64,000 nt of DNA from Maribacter algicola (GCF_003933245.1 NZ_QUSX01000001.1:2108001-2172000), one strand, 5' to 3'. Numbered from the stretch's first letter, positions 45,070-55,024 are shown. Numbers and translations are program-made. The notes: generated by a model from the letters alone, not told the origin.

Positions 45070-47559
45070 TTATTCCGGGTCTAAAATGTGGTCAATTCGC
45101 TCGGTAACATCCTCTAAATGATACCTGCTCATTCTATCGGAAGTTTTGCCAATGGCATTTCTAATATTTCTTTTTAACAGGTTCAATTCTGCCCTTGCAA
45201 CGGAACGTATATCGGACTGACTGGTATTCACTTCGGTAGATTTTCTATAGCCGCCAAAGTCCGATAACTTTTTCTGGTTCTCGGCCGTCATCAAATAGGC
45301 CAAACGGTCCACATGGGCCTTTTGTAGGTTTCTTCGATACGTATCTATGGATCTTCCCGAAGATAATTCAGACCAAATTCCCTTTCTTATATCGTCCATC
45401 ATTTCCACCAAGGTATACGCATCGTCCCCATTGGCCAACTCGTTTTCGACCAAGCGCGCCATTTTACCAAGACTCATAATGTTGTTCAAGGTACGTTCCT
45501 GTAAGGAGCGGATACGTTCCACGAATCCGGAATACTGTATCCTTCCAAAAATATCCTGATCTAATAACCATTCAGGGGTTTGGAACAATTCCTCCTGTAG
45601 GAACTCCATACAGTTTTCCTGATGCTCCGCAGCTACATGGGTATACACCACGCCCTCTTGGTCGTAGGTTTTATGATATTCATAGACCCCACCAATGTTG
45701 TTCGAAACATGGCCCATGTACCTGTTGTATTGAGCGATGACCTGTCCGTAGAGTATTTCTAGGTCGTCATAGTTCTTACCGTCTTCTTGGGTCCACTCGA
45801 TCAATTTTGGAACGATTCTTTGCAAATTGGCTATGCCATATTGGCTCGCCTTGATGGCATTATCGCCCAAATCCTCCGTTTGGGAACTGGGATCTACGAT
45901 ATCGCCCACCTGCTGATGGCCAAACCTGTACAGAGGGTCACCTGCATGCTCCAAAATCCATTTGTCCAAGATGGGTTTTTCCTCGGTCGCTGATTTATCC
46001 ATAATAGGCCTATAACCCCATTTAATGGCATATTTGTCATAGACACCAATGCCCGGCATTAGTGCAACGCCCTCATCACCGGGTTGGGCCACATAATTAA
46101 AACGGGCATAATCCATTATGGATGGTGCCGTTCCAAATTTTTTAGTAAAACTTGCTGAACGTAATGAATCCACCGGATAGGCAACACTACTACCCATATT
46201 ATGGGGCAAACCTAATGTATGACCGACTTCATGCGAAGAGACAAAACGGATCAACCTGCCCATCACTTCCTCATCGAACTGCACTCCTTGTGCGGACGGA
46301 TTTATCGCCGCTGTCTGTACAAAGAACCAGTTGCGTAAAAGGCTCATAACGTTGTGATACCAGTTGATGTCAGATTCCAAGATTTCACCACTACGCGGAT
46401 CGCTAACATGCGGGCCATTTGCATTGGGAATGGGAGAAGCTAAATACCGAACCACGGAATAACGCACATCCTCCGGGGACCAATCCGGGTCCTCTTCGGG
46501 TGTTGGAGGGTCCTTTGCTATGATGGCATTTTTAAAGCCTGCTTCTTCAAAGGCCACTTGCCAGTCTTCTATACCCTTTTTTATAAAAGGTACCCATTGC
46601 TTGGGTGTTGCCCTATCCACATAATACACAATCTGTTTTTTAGGTTCTACTAGCTCCCCTCTCTTGAATTTTTCCATGTCCTCGTCTTTCACTTCCAAAC
46701 GCCATCGGTCCAAAAAGGTGATGGTTTTGCTCTCTTGGGCATTCAGTCCATAATCCACCTGTCCCCTTGCGAACCAACCAACCCTTCGGTCAAAATATCG
46801 CCTTTTCATAGGTTCCTTTGGCAGTAGTATCATGGAATTGTTTATTTCTATGGATATGGAACCCAGACTTCCATTGCTGGGAGGTTCTCCTGCCAAGTAT
46901 GTTTTTACATGTCTGGCCTCCACGTTCAAGGGATAACTTTTTATGCTTTCGATAAAACTTCGACTATCATCCAAGCGAGAAACTTTATAGCGTTTTCTAT
47001 AGGATTCCGGCATTCCAAAGGCCTTGGTATCTTTGGTAAAGATGTCATTCACTTCGATTACGGTTGCAGGGTTAAGGGAATCTTTCTTGAAGGCCTTGAT
47101 ATCAAAAGCATACAAAACAGGTTCAAAGTTTGAATTTACGACGGCTTCATGTACGGGTAGGGAATCGGCCGCAACTACGTCGTGGGATACGACACGTAGG
47201 AGCACTTTTTTGTCCTTTTTCTCCCATCTCAGTACTTGGGTATTTATCTTTCCACCGCCAAAACCTATTTCAGAAGCGGTTTTTGCAATACGGCTAACCA
47301 TCAACATTTCCCTATTGAACAGGGAATCTGGGATTTCATAGTAATGCTTGTCGTCAACTATATGGACATCGAAGAGCCCTGTATCCGTTTTCGCCTCCTT
47401 TGTAATGACTTTATCATAGGGTTGTATTTTGTCCTTGCTGGGCTTCTCTGCCGGTGTATCAGTATTCTTGTTTTTCTTTTTGAAAATTTGTGCCTCGGAA
47501 GTTTGAAAACTAAGCAAACAGAACGCTGCGAGCAGTGGAAACAGTAATTTTTTATGCAT
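45070..47559 (-). CDS. Secreted zinc-dependent metalloprotease (DUF5117/DUF5118 type)
   Basis: An 829-residue protein with signal peptide (MHKKLLFPLLAAFCLLSF) and N-terminal DUF5118/DUF5117 propeptide-like domains. The catalytic motif HEVGHTLGLPHNM (H443, H447, H453) is the metzincin HExxHxxGxxH. A C-terminal helical domain follows. Members of this family are exported peptidases of Bacteroidota. It is bounded by its own terminator. Substrate unknown. Confidence 0.93.
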   Translation of the reverse strand: MHKKLLFPLLAAFCLLSFQTSEAQIFKKKNKNTDTPAEKPSKDKIQPYDKVITKEAKTDTGLFDVHIVDDKHYYEIPDSLFNREMLMVSRIAKTASEIGFGGGKINTQVLRWEKKDKKVLLRVVSHDVVAADSLPVHEAVVNSNFEPVLYAFDIKAFKKDSLNPATVIEVNDIFTKDTKAFGMPESYRKRYKVSRLDDSRSFIESIKSYPLNVEARHVKTYLAGEPPSNGSLGSISIEINNSMILLPKEPMKRRYFDRRVGWFARGQVDYGLNAQESKTITFLDRWRLEVKDEDMEKFKRGELVEPKKQIVYYVDRATPKQWVPFIKKGIEDWQVAFEEAGFKNAIIAKDPPTPEEDPDWSPEDVRYSVVRYLASPIPNANGPHVSDPRSGEILESDINWYHNVMSLLRNWFFVQTAAINPSAQGVQFDEEVMGRLIRFVSSHEVGHTLGLPHNMGSSVAYPVDSLRSASFTKKFGTAPSIMDYARFNYVAQPGDEGVALMPGIGVYDKYAIKWGYRPIMDKSATEEKPILDKWILEHAGDPLYRFGHQQVGDIVDPSSQTEDLGDNAIKASQYGIANLQRIVPKLIEWTQEDGKNYDDLEILYGQVIAQYNRYMGHVSNNIGGVYEYHKTYDQEGVVYTHVAAEHQENCMEFLQEELFQTPEWLLDQDIFGRIQYSGFVERIRSLQERTLNNIMSLGKMARLVENELANGDDAYTLVEMMDDIRKGIWSELSSGRSIDTYRRNLQKAHVDRLAYLMTAENQKKLSDFGGYRKSTEVNTSQSDIRSVARAELNLLKRNIRNAIGKTSDRMSRYHLEDVTERIDHILDPE

Positions 47560-47691
47560 TTATTTTTGGAATTTGGTCAACTTTTCAAAGAACCGAAAAA
47601 TTAATTTAAGGTCTTGTTAACAAAATCATAAGCCTATTTTGTAACAATCTTGATTTTTCAGCGTCTGTTATATAGGCAATATCATTTTTAA

Positions 47692-47707
47692 CCCGATAGC
47701 CATCGGG
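47692..47707. repeat. Palindrome variant CCCGATAGCCATCGGG, dispersed repeat
   Basis: A one-base variant of the 37551-37568 palindrome (central T to C), with 6-bp perfect arms. It lies in the intergenic region between the metalloprotease and the DASS transporter genes. Confidence 0.6.
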
Positions 47708-47800
47708 ACTGAATTAGTTAGGTATAAAGCCTTTGCGCCAGCAAGGGCTTTATCTTTTTGGAGTATTTTCAAAAGTTTCAGGTTCTTTTAGGTCAAGTTC

Positions 47801-49231
47801 CTAAAAAAGCATGGGAAGGATAAATTGAAACAAACCAACTAATAGTAGCACTGCGATTAGGTTTAGAACGATGCCTGCTTTGGCCATTTCATGGACCTTA
47901 ATATATCCACTGGCAAAAACAATGGCATTGGGTGGCGTAGCCATGGGTAGCATAAAGGCGCAACTACTTGCCATCGTAATAGGTATCAACAAATAAACAA
48001 TGGGTAGTCCCAGACCTATGGCGATTCCAGCAACTACCGGAGCCAATACGGCCACCAGTGCTACGTTGCTCATTAGTTCCGTCATGAATAACATCAAAAA
48101 TATCAAAAGGGCGGCGGTAAATAGCACACTTACCTCACTTTCTGCGATGGTTCCCGCGACAAGGTCAACAATCCCCGTAACGGACATGGCCTCCGCCAGG
48201 GCCAATCCCCCACCAAAAAGTATGAGTATGCCCCAAGCCAGTTTCTGGGTATCCTTCCATTCCAAGATGAAATCGCCTTTTCTTAGATTAAAAGGAAGTG
48301 CAAAAAGCGCGATTGCGGCGAAGATACTGATCATGGCATCGGACAAGCCCAGAAACGGAAAAATGGAGTTGATGACGGTCCTGAAAACCCAAAGGAAAAC
48401 GGTAATCCCAAAAATGACCAATACCATTTTTTCCTTTGCCGATGTAGGTCCCAGCTTTTTCAATTCACTGTCTATAATACTTTTGGAAGCATTGAATTTC
48501 AGGGCACCGTTGGGGAACATGAATTTTACCAAAACGAAATAGCAAAGGGCTATCATAATCACCGAAAAGGGTAGCCCGATGACCATCCATTTCAAAAAGG
48601 ATATTTCAATATCGTATTCATTTTCCAACAACCCGATGAGTACCGAATTGGGTGGGGTTCCAATGACCGTTGCGATGCCGCCTGCATTTGCGGAGAATGC
48701 AATGCCCAACATCACGCTTAGGGCAAAATTGCGGTCGCTCTTGGTGAATCCATCGGCATCATCTATCAATAATTGTATGACGGACATGGCAATGGGCAGC
48801 ATGACCACCGTACTCGCCGTATTACTGATCCACATGCTCAACGTGGCAGTGGCGATCATAAATCCCAAAATGACCTTGTTGGGTGTAGTACCCGTAATGC
48901 GAATGATAGAGAGTGCTATACGTTTGTGGAGGTTTACTTTTTCCAGAGCCAGAGCCATGACAAATCCCCCAAAAAACAGGAAAACGATCGGACTTCCATA
49001 ATTGGCCCCAACATCCTCCATGGGCATGATTTTTAGGATAGGAAACAGTAACAACGGGAGTAAGGCCGTAACGGATATGGAAACAGCTTCCGTAATCCAC
49101 CAAACAATCATCCAGAGGGCAACGGCGATTACCGCATCCGCTTGTTCCGAAATTAAAACAACGGGTAGGTTAATCACAAGTAAAAATAGAATGGGGCCCA
49201 GAATAAGCCCCCATTTTTTGCCTAGTCCCAT
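47801..49231 (-). CDS. SLC13/DASS-family sodium-coupled anion transporter
   Basis: A 476-residue transporter from ATG 49231 (a TTG at 49243 is also possible). The two clamshell SNT motifs of the family are visible: SNTAST (first) and MATPPNAIVFASG (second). About 11 membrane segments. Members import dicarboxylates, citrate or sulfate with Na+. No substrate-specific neighbour. The 82-bp gap from the convergent direction is clean. Confidence 0.92.
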   Translation of the reverse strand: MGLGKKWGLILGPILFLLVINLPVVLISEQADAVIAVALWMIVWWITEAVSISVTALLPLLLFPILKIMPMEDVGANYGSPIVFLFFGGFVMALALEKVNLHKRIALSIIRITGTTPNKVILGFMIATATLSMWISNTASTVVMLPIAMSVIQLLIDDADGFTKSDRNFALSVMLGIAFSANAGGIATVIGTPPNSVLIGLLENEYDIEISFLKWMVIGLPFSVIMIALCYFVLVKFMFPNGALKFNASKSIIDSELKKLGPTSAKEKMVLVIFGITVFLWVFRTVINSIFPFLGLSDAMISIFAAIALFALPFNLRKGDFILEWKDTQKLAWGILILFGGGLALAEAMSVTGIVDLVAGTIAESEVSVLFTAALLIFLMLFMTELMSNVALVAVLAPVVAGIAIGLGLPIVYLLIPITMASSCAFMLPMATPPNAIVFASGYIKVHEMAKAGIVLNLIAVLLLVGLFQFILPMLF

Positions 49232-49324
49232 GGGTTTTTTCAAATTGGGTCTAAACTATGATTTTTTTATGTGAATTTTTAAGAATAATTGTTCCGAAGA
49301 ATTTACATGATAAAATAAAAACAC

Positions 49325-51016
49325 TTATTCCATTAATAACACCAATAACTCATCATTTTCCTTTTGGACCTTCGCCAATTTTTGACTTGTCAAACCCTTG
49401 ATTCCCTTATCCCAAGCTTTGTTGCTTAACCCGGATTGGGTTTTTAGGCTATCCAGGGACATGCTTTTTTCTTTTTTGAGAATGTCGAAAATGGCCTTCT
49501 CATTATCCGAAAGTTGAATGGGTTTTTTCTCCGGCCGCATCTGCGGAAAGAACAATACCTCTTGGATGGATGAGTTGTTGGTCATCAACATCACCAAACG
49601 GTCTATGCCAATTCCTATACCCGAAGTAGGTGGCATTCCATATTCCAAGGCCCTTAGAAAATCCTGGTCAATGAACATAGCCTCATCGTCCCCTTTTTCT
49701 GAGAGTCGCAATTGATCTTCAAAACGTTCTCGTTGATCAATAGGGTCGTTCAGCTCAGAATAGGCATTGGCCAATTCCTTACCGTTTACCATCAGCTCAA
49801 AACGCTCCGTAAGTCTAGGATTTGTTCTATGTTCCTTGGTCAACGGGCTCATTTCCTTGGGATAATCCGTAATAAAAGTGGGTTGTATATAGTGGTGCTC
49901 ACATTTTTCGCCAAAAATCTCATCGATCAATTTACCAACACCCATGGTGTCATCCACTTCAATGCCCATTTTTTTGGCCGTTTCCCTCAATTCGTTCTCC
50001 TCCATTTGGGAAACATCGACTCCTGTGTGGATTTTTATCGCTTCCAAAATAGGCACTCTGGGATACGGCGCCTTAAATTCGATTTCGTGATTACCCACTG
50101 TAACTTTTGTGGACCCGTTGGCATCCATGGCTACTTTTTCCAGCAATTGCTCCGTGGTAGCCATCATCCAATTGTAATCCTTGTAGGCCACATACAATTC
50201 CATTACCGTAAATTCCGGGTTGTGGGTACGGTCCATACCCTCGTTCCTGAAATCCTTGGAAAACTCATATACCCCGTCAAAACCACCAACGATCAATCTT
50301 TTTAAATACAATTCGTTCGCGATTCTTAAATATAGAGGGATGTTCAATGCATTGTGATGGGTCAAAAAAGGCCTGGCGGCTGCACCGCCCGGAATGGGCT
50401 GTAAAATGGGCGTTTCAACCTCCAAATACCCTCGGCTGTTATAAAACTCCCGAATGCTGTTGGTAATCTTGGTCCGTTTAATAAAGGTTTCCTTTACTTT
50501 TGGATTTACTACCAAATCAACATATCGCTGGCGGTAGCGCAATTCGGGATCATTGAATTCGTCGTACACCTTTCCTTCGGAATCCTGTTTTGGAAGGGGA
50601 AGGGGTCTAAGGGCCTTGCTCAACATTTTAAAGTTCTTGACCATGACCGTTTTTTCTCCCACTTGGGTGGTAAACAGTTCCCCTTCTATACCAATGATAT
50701 CACCTATGTCCAACAGTTTCTTGTAAACCTCGTTGTATAGGGTCTTGTCCTCACCGGTACAAATCTCATCCCGATTGAAATAAACCTGTACACGGCCCTC
50801 ACTGTCCTGAATTTCCGCAAAGGATGCTTTTCCCTGTATCCGCCGCGACATCAGCCTTCCTGCAATGGTAACCTTTTTGCCTTCTTTAAAGCCATTTTTG
50901 ATTCCTTTTGATGTGGTATCAACAGGATACAATTCGGCGGGATAGGGATTGATGCCCAATTCCCTTAATTTCCCCAGCTTTTCTCTTCGTATTACCTCTT
51001 GTTCGGATAATTGCAT
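49325..51016 (-). CDS. lysS: Lysine--tRNA ligase (class II), with C-terminal extension
   Basis: A 563-residue class II LysRS. N-terminal OB fold ([20 protein letters not shown]), motif 2 [20 protein letters not shown], motif 3 [16 protein letters not shown]. Residues after about 500 ([20 protein letters not shown]) form a roughly 65-residue winged-helix-like extension, absent from the 505-residue E. coli enzyme but seen in related flavobacteria (from memory). A promoter box on the minus strand lies just upstream. Confidence 0.97.
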   Translation of the reverse strand: MQLSEQEVIRREKLGKLRELGINPYPAELYPVDTTSKGIKNGFKEGKKVTIAGRLMSRRIQGKASFAEIQDSEGRVQVYFNRDEICTGEDKTLYNEVYKKLLDIGDIIGIEGELFTTQVGEKTVMVKNFKMLSKALRPLPLPKQDSEGKVYDEFNDPELRYRQRYVDLVVNPKVKETFIKRTKITNSIREFYNSRGYLEVETPILQPIPGGAAARPFLTHHNALNIPLYLRIANELYLKRLIVGGFDGVYEFSKDFRNEGMDRTHNPEFTVMELYVAYKDYNWMMATTEQLLEKVAMDANGSTKVTVGNHEIEFKAPYPRVPILEAIKIHTGVDVSQMEENELRETAKKMGIEVDDTMGVGKLIDEIFGEKCEHHYIQPTFITDYPKEMSPLTKEHRTNPRLTERFELMVNGKELANAYSELNDPIDQRERFEDQLRLSEKGDDEAMFIDQDFLRALEYGMPPTSGIGIGIDRLVMLMTNNSSIQEVLFFPQMRPEKKPIQLSDNEKAIFDILKKEKSMSLDSLKTQSGLSNKAWDKGIKGLTSQKLAKVQKENDELLVLLME

Positions 51017-51035
51017 GTTGTTTTATTTAAAGGCG

Positions 51036-51043
51036 CAAATATA
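51036..51043 (-). promoter_or_regulatory. Bacteroidota -7 box TATATTTG before lysS
   Basis: On the minus strand the sequence reads TATATTTG, an exact TAnnTTTG match, 19 bp before the lysS ATG. Confidence 0.55.
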
Positions 51044-51055
51044 GGTAAGAATGCG

Positions 51056-51766
51056 CTAATCTTTAAAATGTTCCAATAGCAAAGGAAGGATGCGGTCCAC
51101 AAATTTACCGTATGCTTCCCCCGATGGATGTAGACCGTCACTGGCTACAAGTTGGGGCTGCTCCAAGCCCATTCTGGTAATATCCGTAATTTCAACAAAG
51201 CGAACCTCATTTTCAACTGCAATGGACCTGGCAAACTCGTTATACCTATCTATTTCCCTTGATATTTTGTCCACATCCCTAGATTGGCCAAATGGGGTAA
51301 ACGCATAATCCGGGATGGAGATGACCAACACCTTTTCAGCATTACCTTCCACAAAGTCAAGGGCAATGCCCAGTAGTTCTGGAAACTCCTTTTCATATTG
51401 TTCAAAAGGTTTGTCTTGGTATTGATTGTTGACGCCAATCAAGAGGGTGACCAAATCTTGAGGTTTGTCTATTCTTGTATTCGAAATACCGTTTTGAAGG
51501 TCATCTGTTCTCCAACCGGTTCTTGCAATTATCTTTGTTTCGACACTTGTATTTAATTCACTTTCAATTCTTTCAGATAGTTGCATAGGAAAGTTTTGAT
51601 TTGAAGAAACGCTTTCTCCAACCGTATAACTATCGCCCAATGCCAGATAATTGAATACTTTCTGCTCTTTTGAACCTATCTCTCCAGAGCCCACTAAAAA
51701 TTCGTTCTCATTTGCCGTGCAATTAAGAAATAATAAAATGAGGGCTATAATCTTAAAAGTGTTCAT
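51056..51766 (-). CDS. SGNH/GDSL-family lipoprotein hydrolase
   Basis: A 236-residue protein from ATG 51766 (MNTFKIIALILLFLNCTANE, lipobox FLNC); Met1 at 51787 is an alternative. SGNH blocks: YLALGDSYTVGE (catalytic Ser), LLIGVNNQYQ (block III Asn) and DGLHPSGEAY (Asp/His). It is probably an outer-membrane-anchored esterase or lipase. Upstream of, and divergent from, the Pmp3-like gene. Confidence 0.92.
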   Translation of the reverse strand: MNTFKIIALILLFLNCTANENEFLVGSGEIGSKEQKVFNYLALGDSYTVGESVSSNQNFPMQLSERIESELNTSVETKIIARTGWRTDDLQNGISNTRIDKPQDLVTLLIGVNNQYQDKPFEQYEKEFPELLGIALDFVEGNAEKVLVISIPDYAFTPFGQSRDVDKISREIDRYNEFARSIAVENEVRFVEITDITRMGLEQPQLVASDGLHPSGEAYGKFVDRILPLLLEHFKD

Positions 51767-51939
51767 TTTCCAAACTTCTATTTTCATATACTAGTTACGA
51801 AATATATGGATTATGGTTTCATTTTTATTGGTATATAATAAATAAAAGGTGTCATTTTTTGGTTTAAGAAAAGACTTGGTTGTAACAAATCATATACTTT
51901 AGCAACTAATAGGTACATCAATCAAAATCAAAAATCAAA

Positions 51940-52095
51940 ATGAGTTTAATACGGGTCTTATTGGCTATCTTGTTTCCTCCCTTGGCTGTAATCGGCAAAG
52001 GGTGTGGATCCTTTCTAATTGTATTGCTTTTAACTTTTTGTGGTTGGGTGCCCGGGGTTATCGCTGCATTGGTTATCTTGAACAATCCAAACTAA
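51940..52095 (+). CDS. Pmp3/YqaE-family (UPF0057) membrane peptide
   Basis: A 51-residue ORF from ATG 51940: MSLIRVLLAILFPPLAVIGK, then GCGSFLIVLLLTFCGWVPGV. This is the two-helix hydrophobic Pmp3/YqaE fold: LAILFPPLAV, a short loop, then LLTFxGWVPGVIAAL. Such peptides affect membrane potential and stress tolerance in other organisms. It lies 11 bp before the lipoprotein gene at 52107, hence co-transcribed. Confidence 0.92.
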   Translation: MSLIRVLLAILFPPLAVIGKGCGSFLIVLLLTFCGWVPGVIAALVILNNPN

Positions 52096-52106
52096 ACAAG
52101 ATTAAT

Positions 52107-52844
52107 ATGGGATATAAAAGTGTATTATGGGCCATTTTGCTTACGGTGTTTTTGGTGTCGTGCAATTTTACCGAGGAAATTTATTTTAATGGGGACGGCT
52201 CAGGGAAATTGAGTATTGGTTTTGACGGCAGTGAAATGATGTCAATGATACCGGAATCCGATAGCCTTGAAACAGAAAAGGTTATTGATTCCACGTTGGT
52301 TTTTAGGGAACTTTTACGTGAGAAAAAAGATAGTATTGCCCAATTACCCTTGGAGGAACAGGAAAAGCTCAAAAAATTGGAGCCTTTTAGCTTGCACATG
52401 GTGGTAGATGCTCCCAATGGAATCATGAATTTTGAAATGTTCTCTGATTTCAAGAATGTTTCCGATGTTAATGATGCTTTCAACGCATTTCAAAATGCCA
52501 GTACCATGGGTCCTTCGGCAGGTAATCAACCTGTTCCAAGCAACACAGGAAATGATGCTACCGAGGTTTCCTATTCCTTTAGCGGTAGCCGCTTCTTTAG
52601 AAATACAAAAATCAGGGATAAGGAAATGTTTCAAAAAAGTTTGGATAGCCTGCAAAGCGCAGAAATGTTTTTGGGAGGTTCCACCTACACTTTTAAATAT
52701 CATTTTCCGCGAAGGGTAAAATCCACCAATGTGGAGGATGCCACTTTTTCCATGGACGGGAAGACCATGATCTATGAGGTGAATTTTTTGGATATGCTAA
52801 AAGACCCGGAATCCATCAATATTGAAGTGGAGCTGGAAAAATAG
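52107..52844 (+). CDS. Lipoprotein, hypothetical
   Basis: A 245-residue lipoprotein from ATG 52107 (MGYKSVLWAILLTVFLVSCN, lipobox LVSC). The 5' extension to 52002 overlaps the Pmp3-like gene in another frame and was rejected. It has FTEEIYFNGDGSGKLSIGFD near the N-terminus and YTFKYHFPRRVKSTNVEDAT toward the C-terminus. No recognised domain. It is cotranscribed with the Pmp3-like gene upstream and 33 bp from lipB, but lipB has its own promoter box. Confidence 0.8.
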   Translation: MGYKSVLWAILLTVFLVSCNFTEEIYFNGDGSGKLSIGFDGSEMMSMIPESDSLETEKVIDSTLVFRELLREKKDSIAQLPLEEQEKLKKLEPFSLHMVVDAPNGIMNFEMFSDFKNVSDVNDAFNAFQNASTMGPSAGNQPVPSNTGNDATEVSYSFSGSRFFRNTKIRDKEMFQKSLDSLQSAEMFLGGSTYTFKYHFPRRVKSTNVEDATFSMDGKTMIYEVNFLDMLKDPESINIEVELEK

Positions 52845-52865
52845 GATCGAACCTATTCCTATTCG

Positions 52866-52873
52866 TATCTTTG
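52866..52873 (+). promoter_or_regulatory. Bacteroidota -7 box TATCTTTG before lipB
   Basis: Exact TAnnTTTG match ending 4 bp before the lipB ATG, implying a leaderless or near-leaderless mRNA, as for der. Confidence 0.6.
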
Positions 52874-52877
52874 CACC

Positions 52878-53591
52878 ATGAACAAAACTGTATTTTTGGA
52901 GGACTTGGGCGTCAAGGATTACAAGGAGACTTGGGACTACCAAGAACATTTGTTTCAGCAAATATTGGATTTGAAAATCAAGAACAGGAGGGAGGAAGCC
53001 GCATTGGAAACCCCCAACCATTTCATTTTTGTGGAGCATCCCCATGTATATACGCTGGGGAAAAGTGGAGATATCCAAAACCTTTTGGTAAACGAGGAGG
53101 ACCTCAATGAAAAAGGTGCAAAATTCTATAAAATAAATAGGGGCGGGGATATTACCTATCATGGCCCGGGACAGATTGTGGGCTATCCTATTCTTGATTT
53201 GGACAATTTCTTTACCGATATACACAAATATCTAAGACTTCTTGAGGAGATGGTCATTCTCACTTTGGCGGAGTATGGTTTGAAGGCCGAACGTTCCAAA
53301 GGTGAAACAGGGGTATGGTTGGATGTTGGAACGCCCTTCGCCCGAAAAATCTGTGCCATGGGCGTTCGTGCCAGTAGGTGGGTGACCATGCACGGATTTG
53401 CATTGAATATAAATGCGGACCTAGGCTATTTTGATTTGATGATTCCCTGCGGCATTAAAGATAAAGCCGTAACTTCCTTAAACGTAGAGTTGGGAAAGGT
53501 AGAAGTCGATATGGATGAGGTTAAGGGGAAATTGCTAAAACATTTTGCTGCACTTTTTGAAGCTGAGATAACAAAAAAAACCGAGGTTTAA
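52878..53591 (+). CDS. lipB: Octanoyltransferase (LipB)
   Basis: A 237-residue LipB. Catalytic features: FVEHPHVYTLGKSGD, INRGGDITYHGPGQIVGYPI (catalytic Lys-less His/Gly core), GLKAERSKGETGVWLD, KICAMGVRASRWVTMHGFAL with the acyl-accepting Cys in MIPCGIKDKAVTSL. It transfers octanoyl from ACP to lipoyl-domain proteins. The 3' end overlaps a terminator hairpin: the TAA stop lies in its loop. It converges on the collagen-like gene. Confidence 0.96.
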   Translation: MNKTVFLEDLGVKDYKETWDYQEHLFQQILDLKIKNRREEAALETPNHFIFVEHPHVYTLGKSGDIQNLLVNEEDLNEKGAKFYKINRGGDITYHGPGQIVGYPILDLDNFFTDIHKYLRLLEEMVILTLAEYGLKAERSKGETGVWLDVGTPFARKICAMGVRASRWVTMHGFALNINADLGYFDLMIPCGIKDKAVTSLNVELGKVEVDMDEVKGKLLKHFAALFEAEITKKTEV

Positions 53592-53603
53592 GCCTCGGTT
53601 TTT
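53576..53603. terminator. Terminator overlapping lipB stop codon
   Basis: AAAAACCGAGG (53576-53586) and CCTCGGTTTTT (53593-53603) form an 11-bp stem with a 6-base loop that contains the lipB TAA (53589-53591). T-runs on both strands make it bidirectional, serving lipB and the convergent collagen-like gene. Confidence 0.85.
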
Positions 53604-53623
53604 AGCAAATTCAGATTTGAATC

Positions 53624-54316
53624 TTAGTATTCTAATCCAAAATAGTCCATGACGGCACGGTAGTCATTGATATCGACTCCGTTTGTCTTTAGTTCTTCCC
53701 TAAGACTTTGTCTTTTTGATTTCCCGGCAATTGTACTATTTGATTCGGCCACGACAACTTTTAGGTCGCCCAGTTCAACGGAAGAAATGGGGTTAAAAGT
53801 TTGGGTGCCTACTTGGTAAAAATGAACCCAAAATTTTCCTACGGCAATGTCAACGGCAACATCATAGTATCCGCCTGTTCCATTGGGCCAAACACTTGCC
53901 GGTATTGCATAGTATGTATTGCTCTGTGAGTTTCGCAAATACCCGATGATCAAATCGTTGTCAACGACATCTTGCGTTAATGCTGAAATATTTATTGGTA
54001 TTGAATTACCAGATTTGGATGACATGTCAAAGGTATAGGTCGTAACATTGGCATTTCCGTCGGCGCCGTCAGCACCGTTCGCTCCAGTTGGTCCTTGAGG
54101 CCCTGCGGGTCCCTGCTCTCCCTGTGGTCCTGGCACGCCCAAAGCTTCTCCGTCTTCACCAGCGGGCCCCTGTGGTCCAACAGGCCCTTGAATACCTTGC
54201 TCGCCTTGCGGTCCTTGTGGTCCGATCGGGCCTTCGATACTATCCTTGTCACAAGAGACAAATAATATGGCTAGGGTCATCAATGAAATTGTCAAAAAAT
54301 TAGTCTTGGTTTTCAT
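53624..54316 (-). CDS. Collagen-like (G-x-y) lipoprotein 1
   Basis: A 230-residue lipoprotein ([20 protein letters not shown], lipobox FVSC). It has about 20 G-x-y triplets (about residues 29-90: [30 protein letters not shown]) that should form a triple helix. A C-terminal globular domain follows (about 95-230) ending VMDYFGLEY. No T9SS domain. Its promoter carries the TGTTAACC-N14-ACATCAA element. It is paralogous to the gene at 54440-55024 (shared [13 protein letters not shown] and the [16 protein letters not shown] end). Probably an outer-membrane-attached trimeric stalk (inference). Confidence 0.87.
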   Translation of the reverse strand: MKTKTNFLTISLMTLAILFVSCDKDSIEGPIGPQGPQGEQGIQGPVGPQGPAGEDGEALGVPGPQGEQGPAGPQGPTGANGADGADGNANVTTYTFDMSSKSGNSIPINISALTQDVVDNDLIIGYLRNSQSNTYYAIPASVWPNGTGGYYDVAVDIAVGKFWVHFYQVGTQTFNPISSVELGDLKVVVAESNSTIAGKSKRQSLREELKTNGVDINDYRAVMDYFGLEY

Positions 54317-54345
54317 AATTTTAATTTTTAATAATTGTTTTTCAA

Positions 54346-54374
54346 TTGATGTAATCAGTTAAAAAAGGTTAACA
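54346..54374 (-). promoter_or_regulatory. TGTTAACC-N14-ACATCAA element, collagen-like gene 1
   Basis: On the minus strand TGTTAACC (54367-54374) is followed by 14 bp and ACATCAA (54346-54352). The octamer ends 50 bp before the start codon. Copies with identical 14-bp spacing lie before the other collagen-like gene, the 117-aa protein gene, the sigma gene and the T9SS gene. Candidate -35/-10 of the ECF sigma factor at 56781 (inference). Confidence 0.65.
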
Positions 54375-54383
54375 CCGTCATAT

Positions 54384-54414
54384 AAAAAAACCTCGGTGAA
54401 GCCGAGGTTTTTTT
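54384..54414 (-). terminator. Terminator of collagen-like gene 2
   Basis: AAAAAAACCTCGG (54384-54396) and CCGAGGTTTTTTT (54402-54414) form a 13-bp stem with a 5-base loop. It is placed between the two collagen-like genes, 25 bp after the stop of the upstream one. Confidence 0.88.
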
Positions 54415-54439
54415 ATATGTAATGATTTTTAAATCTCTT

Positions 54440-55024
54440 TCAATAGTTCAGTCCTAGATATTCCATGGCTTCCCTGTATTCCATTTTCGTAATATCTTGC
54501 ATAATCGCTTTGCCGGAAAGGGTGCCCTGTGGTACTATTACATATCTTATTTCGACAAAAGTATTGAAGACAAGGTTATTACCGCTGCCCGAGGTGCCTT
54601 GACATACAAAATCGTAAGACCCGTCCCCTTCTTCATCTTCTGCATAAAACTGATAGGTCCGTTCGCCTATGGTTACCGGTAGTAAATAGATTCTTTCTGT
54701 TGAACCTCCATTGACCAAGCGTTTGCCATAGGCCATGATTAATGCACTGTTCGCCATTTCATCAGTCAGTTCGGTCATCGGAACACTGAAACTGGTTAGA
54801 GTTGTGGGGGAGGAACTGAATTGGGTAGGGAACCAATCAGAGGCGATTACATTGGCATTGCCATCCTCACCATCTTGTCCCGAAGTCCCTTGAATTCCTT
54901 GTTCTCCTTGAGGTCCTTGTGGGCCAATGGCTCCGTCTTCGCCATCTTCAGCGGAACAAGAAATTACCAATGCCGCACTAAGTGTCATTATCAAAAGTTT
55001 AAAATTTAAAAATATTGTTTGCAT
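54440..55024 (-). CDS. Collagen-like (G-x-y) lipoprotein 2
   Basis: A 194-residue lipoprotein with signal peptide FKLLIMTLSAALVISC (lipobox). A shorter G-x-y tract (about residues 29-52: [20 protein letters not shown]) is followed by a globular domain ending YREAMEYLGLNY, like its paralog. The upstream promoter region is strikingly similar to that of gene 1 (TGTTAACC element, then TTTTAACTGATTACAT). It is separated from gene 1 by a strong terminator, so it is a duplicate with independent control. Confidence 0.86.
   Translation of the reverse strand: MQTIFLNFKLLIMTLSAALVISCSAEDGEDGAIGPQGPQGEQGIQGTSGQDGEDGNANVIASDWFPTQFSSSPTTLTSFSVPMTELTDEMANSALIMAYGKRLVNGGSTERIYLLPVTIGERTYQFYAEDEEGDGSYDFVCQGTSGSGNNLVFNTFVEIRYVIVPQGTLSGKAIMQDITKMEYREAMEYLGLNY

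Noticed and set aside
47236..47547. 103-aa plus-strand open frame antisense to the metalloprotease signal region
   Set aside because: It is a shadow of the real gene; codon use is unlike the neighbours and no start or family is visible.
52002..52106. 5' extension of the lipoprotein at 52107
   Set aside because: It overlaps the Pmp3-like gene in another frame and lacks a signal peptide; the ATG at 52107 gives a perfect lipobox.
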